From Roseovarius litorisediminis (lineage in GTDB: Bacteria; Pseudomonadota; Alphaproteobacteria; Rhodobacterales; Rhodobacteraceae), in the NCBI RefSeq assembly GCF_900172295.1, contig NZ_FWFL01000011.1:61076-125075 (forward strand): DNA of 64,000 nucleotides, read 5' to 3'. Made by a program: the position numbers and the translations under genes. Of the stretch, positions 62,259-64,000 are shown one piece after another. The notes beneath the pieces are model-generated. The model made no database searches and was not told the origin of the DNA. It saw only the letters and a program-made list of their open reading frames with translations. The first letter of the stretch is position 1. The number at the start of each line of letters is the position of its first letter.

Positions 62259-63563
62259 ATGAAGTCGCTTTTTCTGATCATCGCATATCTTGTCGCTGTG
62301 ACATTGCCGTTAATCCTGTCGTGGTTGACGGGCGGTCCGCCACGACCATTCCTTGAGGAACTCGCCTCTGGTCTTGGTATTCTGGCTTTTTCGATGGTCC
62401 TTTTGGAATTTATCCTGTCTGGGCGCTTCAAGAGTATTTCGAACGGTGTTGGCATGGATGTAACCATGCGGTTTCATCAGGTCTTGGCACGCACCGCTCT
62501 GGGTTTTGCGCTGATACATCCGTTCCTCTACCAAGGTACGCCTTCCGGAGGTCAGCGTCCTTGGGATCCCACGCGCCAACTGACGATCACAACCGATTTT
62601 TCCGCTCTTTCTACAGGCATTGCCGCCTATTTGCTTCTTCCAAGTCTTGTTCTTCTGGCGATTGGGCGCACTCAACTGGACTACAAATACGAAACCTGGC
62701 GCCTGATACACGGGATCGGCGCGCTCTTGATTGCGTTGCTTTTGTTGCATCACACTGTCTATGCGGGGCGATACGGATCGCAGCCTGTGATGACGTGGGT
62801 GTGGTTGGCGATGACGGGTGGTGCAGTTGGATCGCTGCTTTATGTTTACCTGCTTGTGCCCCTTCGGGATAAGGCTCGTGCGTGGCAAGTTACCTCCGTC
62901 ACCCAATTGACGTCCAAGCAATGGGAAGTAACGCTGAAACCAGATGGACATTCTGGCCTTGATTATAAGGCTGGGCAATTTGTCTGGTTGAATTTGGGTC
63001 ACAGTTCCTTCTCGATGAAGGAAAACCCGTTCTCCATTTGCTCAGCACCAGCAGCCGGACCTGAAATTTCCTTCATGATTAAAGAGCTTGGCGACTTCAC
63101 ACGAACCCTTGGCCAAATAAAGGCTGGAACGGCCGCTTACCTTGACGGCCCATATGGGAACCTTTCTGTTGATGGTCGCACCGAACCGGGGGTCGCCCTG
63201 ATTGCAGGTGGTGTGGGGCTGGCGCCGCTGCTGGGCATCCTCAGGCAAATGCGCCTGACCGGGGATCCTCGCAGCGTAAGGTTGGTCTATGGGAACCGGG
63301 TAGTTGATCAGATTGCCTATCGTGATGAATTGGGTGCACAGGACGTTTTTTATGTGCTGTCAGACCCTCCTGAAAACTGGTGCGGAGAAAAAGGTTTCGT
63401 TGATGCAGCGCTGATGGATCGCATTTTTTCAGTAAAAGAGTTCAACGAATGGGTCTTTGTAATGTGCGGACCCACCATCATGATGGATATCGTTGAGGAT
63501 CACCTGATTGAGAGGGGCACGCCCTCTCACCGTATTCTCTCGGAGCGGTTCAACTATGACTAA
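62259..63563 (+). CDS. Ferric-reductase-like transmembrane flavocytochrome
   Basis: A 434-residue protein with a six-helix ferric-reductase/NOX-type membrane domain (about 1-205; histidines in TMRFHQVLARTALG, ALIHPFLYQG, LIHGIG and LLHHTVYAG are candidate heme ligands), a FAD domain (AGQFVWLNLG, MKENPFSIC), and an NAD(P)H domain (LIAGGVGLAPLLGILRQM, MCGPTIMM). It moves electrons from a cytoplasmic nucleotide across the membrane; metal reduction or superoxide production are possible. It is AT-richer than neighbours and lies beside an insertion-sequence end. A 35-residue gene overlaps its stop. Confidence 0.88.
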   Translation: MKSLFLIIAYLVAVTLPLILSWLTGGPPRPFLEELASGLGILAFSMVLLEFILSGRFKSISNGVGMDVTMRFHQVLARTALGFALIHPFLYQGTPSGGQRPWDPTRQLTITTDFSALSTGIAAYLLLPSLVLLAIGRTQLDYKYETWRLIHGIGALLIALLLLHHTVYAGRYGSQPVMTWVWLAMTGGAVGSLLYVYLLVPLRDKARAWQVTSVTQLTSKQWEVTLKPDGHSGLDYKAGQFVWLNLGHSSFSMKENPFSICSAPAAGPEISFMIKELGDFTRTLGQIKAGTAAYLDGPYGNLSVDGRTEPGVALIAGGVGLAPLLGILRQMRLTGDPRSVRLVYGNRVVDQIAYRDELGAQDVFYVLSDPPENWCGEKGFVDAALMDRIFSVKEFNEWVFVMCGPTIMMDIVEDHLIERGTPSHRILSERFNYD

Positions 63564-63663
63564 TCCATTCAGGCATATGAATCTGCGACGACGGATTTCT
63601 TTGACGATCTGGATTCTGAACATCATCATATTCTTGATACTTCTCACCTTTGTACTGCGCTGA
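63556..63663 (+). CDS. 35-residue single-helix membrane peptide coupled to the flavocytochrome
   Basis: ATG 63556 overlaps the stop of the preceding gene by eight bases (ATGACTAA). The peptide has a basic N-terminus (MTNPFRHMNLRRRIS) and one 20-residue hydrophobic helix (LTIWILNIIIFLILLTFVLR) ending in Arg. The overlap and clear membrane character suggest a small accessory subunit of the flavocytochrome. No homologue is known to me. Confidence 0.6.
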   Translation: MTNPFRHMNLRRRISLTIWILNIIIFLILLTFVLR

Positions 63664-63887
63664 TTGGTATATTTGCAGCGGCCCTTTAGTCCGCGCTCCC
63701 GGCCTCCAGGTGCTGGTTGACCTTGCTCCCGCAGCGACGGCGACCAGTATCGAACGGCAGGATTCGGCCCATAGCGGACCTTTGTGCAATCTGCGGCGAA
63801 TGACCATTCAGAGCCGATTCTGTGGAAAAACAACGTGTTGCTGTTGCAGAAAGTGTGGTTCTGAACAGAGCGCGAGCGCCTTTTCTA
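63664..63887. other. Non-coding stretch at the edge of an insertion sequence
   Basis: Between the small peptide gene and the transposase stop there is no convincing gene. Parts such as GGTCATTCGCCGCAGATTG (minus strand) recur, as I recall, in Roseobacter intergenic regions. The insertion-sequence end and its terminal repeat should lie here, but I could not place them without the other end. Confidence 0.4.
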
Positions 63888-64000
63888 TCAGGCTTTGCGC
63901 GTTTGCTGCGGTGCAGGAAGGATCTTGGCCAGTTTGCGGAGGTTTTGGGCGGTGGCGGCGAGGAGGAATTCGTCATTTGCACCGCATGGGCCGCGTAATC
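63888..64000 (-). CDS. Transposase C-terminus (insertion sequence continuing past the window)
   Basis: A frame open to the window end encodes GANDEFLLAATAQNLRKLAK and stops after ILPAPQQTRKA. This matches, as I recall it, the C-terminal end of DDE transposases of the IS1182/IS5-like group, in which ATAQNLRKLAK is a hallmark. The other frames through this stretch are shadows. The element's body lies outside the window. Confidence 0.7.
   Translation of the reverse strand, partial: LRGPCGANDEFLLAATAQNLRKLAKILPAPQQTRKA

Noticed and set aside
1..64000. tRNA, rRNA, CRISPR arrays and prophage genes
   Set aside because: I looked for clover-leaf patterns, 16S/23S signatures, regular repeat-spacer arrays and phage structural genes and saw none; a covariance-model scan would be needed to exclude small RNAs.

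Overview
The window is chromosomal DNA of a marine-type alphaproteobacterium, most likely a Rhodobacterales (Roseobacter-group) member. The signs are the perM-hdaA-ppk-ppx order, a pcc/methylmalonyl-CoA mutase region with TTTGCAAA sites and a PccR/ScfR-type regulator, a luxR-luxI pair whose synthase has a long C-terminal tail, DUF2937 and DUF4174 genes, choline-sulfate genes, and a VPLPA-type C-terminal sorting signal. Coding density is high and most genes are GC-rich. I found no rRNA, tRNA or CRISPR array.

Layout. 0-3.5 kb: two PLP aminotransferases, a YceI protein and a membrane protein. 3.6-5.1 kb: the rpsF-rpsR-rplI ribosomal operon. 5.1-7.4 kb: a quorum-sensing block (XRE regulator, luxR, luxI). 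7.4-15.7 kb: trigger factor, an Ldh2-type dehydrogenase, lolDC, a nitrilase, DUF2937 and proS. 15.8-21.4 kb: perM-like gene, hdaA, ppk, ppx. 21.4-25.4 kb: small enzymes and membrane proteins. 25.5-36.2 kb: the propionyl-CoA to succinyl-CoA route (pccB, pccA, scpA), interleaved with small lipoproteins and conserved unknowns. 36.4-45.6 kb: an MFS exporter, a dabAB-type inorganic-carbon module with a divergent LysR gene, pccR, a hydrolase and a YdcH protein. 45.9-50.5 kb: choline-sulfate genes betI-betC-gst-betA, with no betB between them. 50.7-58.3 kb: an orphan Tat-exported solute-binding protein, an unknown coiled-coil membrane protein, an EamA permease, a flavin/iron-sulfur oxidoreductase and a LysE exporter. 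58.4-64 kb: an AT-richer gene that stops where a BRCT domain should begin, yebC, an SLC13 permease, a ferric-reductase-like flavocytochrome with a coupled 35-residue membrane peptide, and the end of a transposase gene at the window edge.

Working together. PccB and PccA form propionyl-CoA carboxylase and ScpA carries methylmalonyl-CoA onward. TTTGCAAA sites lie before both pccB and pccR, and the pccB sites also lie before the divergent MFS gene. BetC and BetA take choline sulfate to choline and betaine aldehyde. Ppk and Ppx make and degrade polyphosphate. DabA and DabB are expected to form a bicarbonate-uptake complex.

The most unusual signal is an intergenic element present twice, at 13617-13704 and 59164-59251. 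Each copy carries six GTAC sites at exactly the same spacing (9, 32, 13, 9, 9) and a perfect long inverted repeat. The four stem bases between the GTAC sites differ between copies but change in a compensating way. No gene or known feature explains it, and one copy lies directly behind the gene that has lost its BRCT domain.
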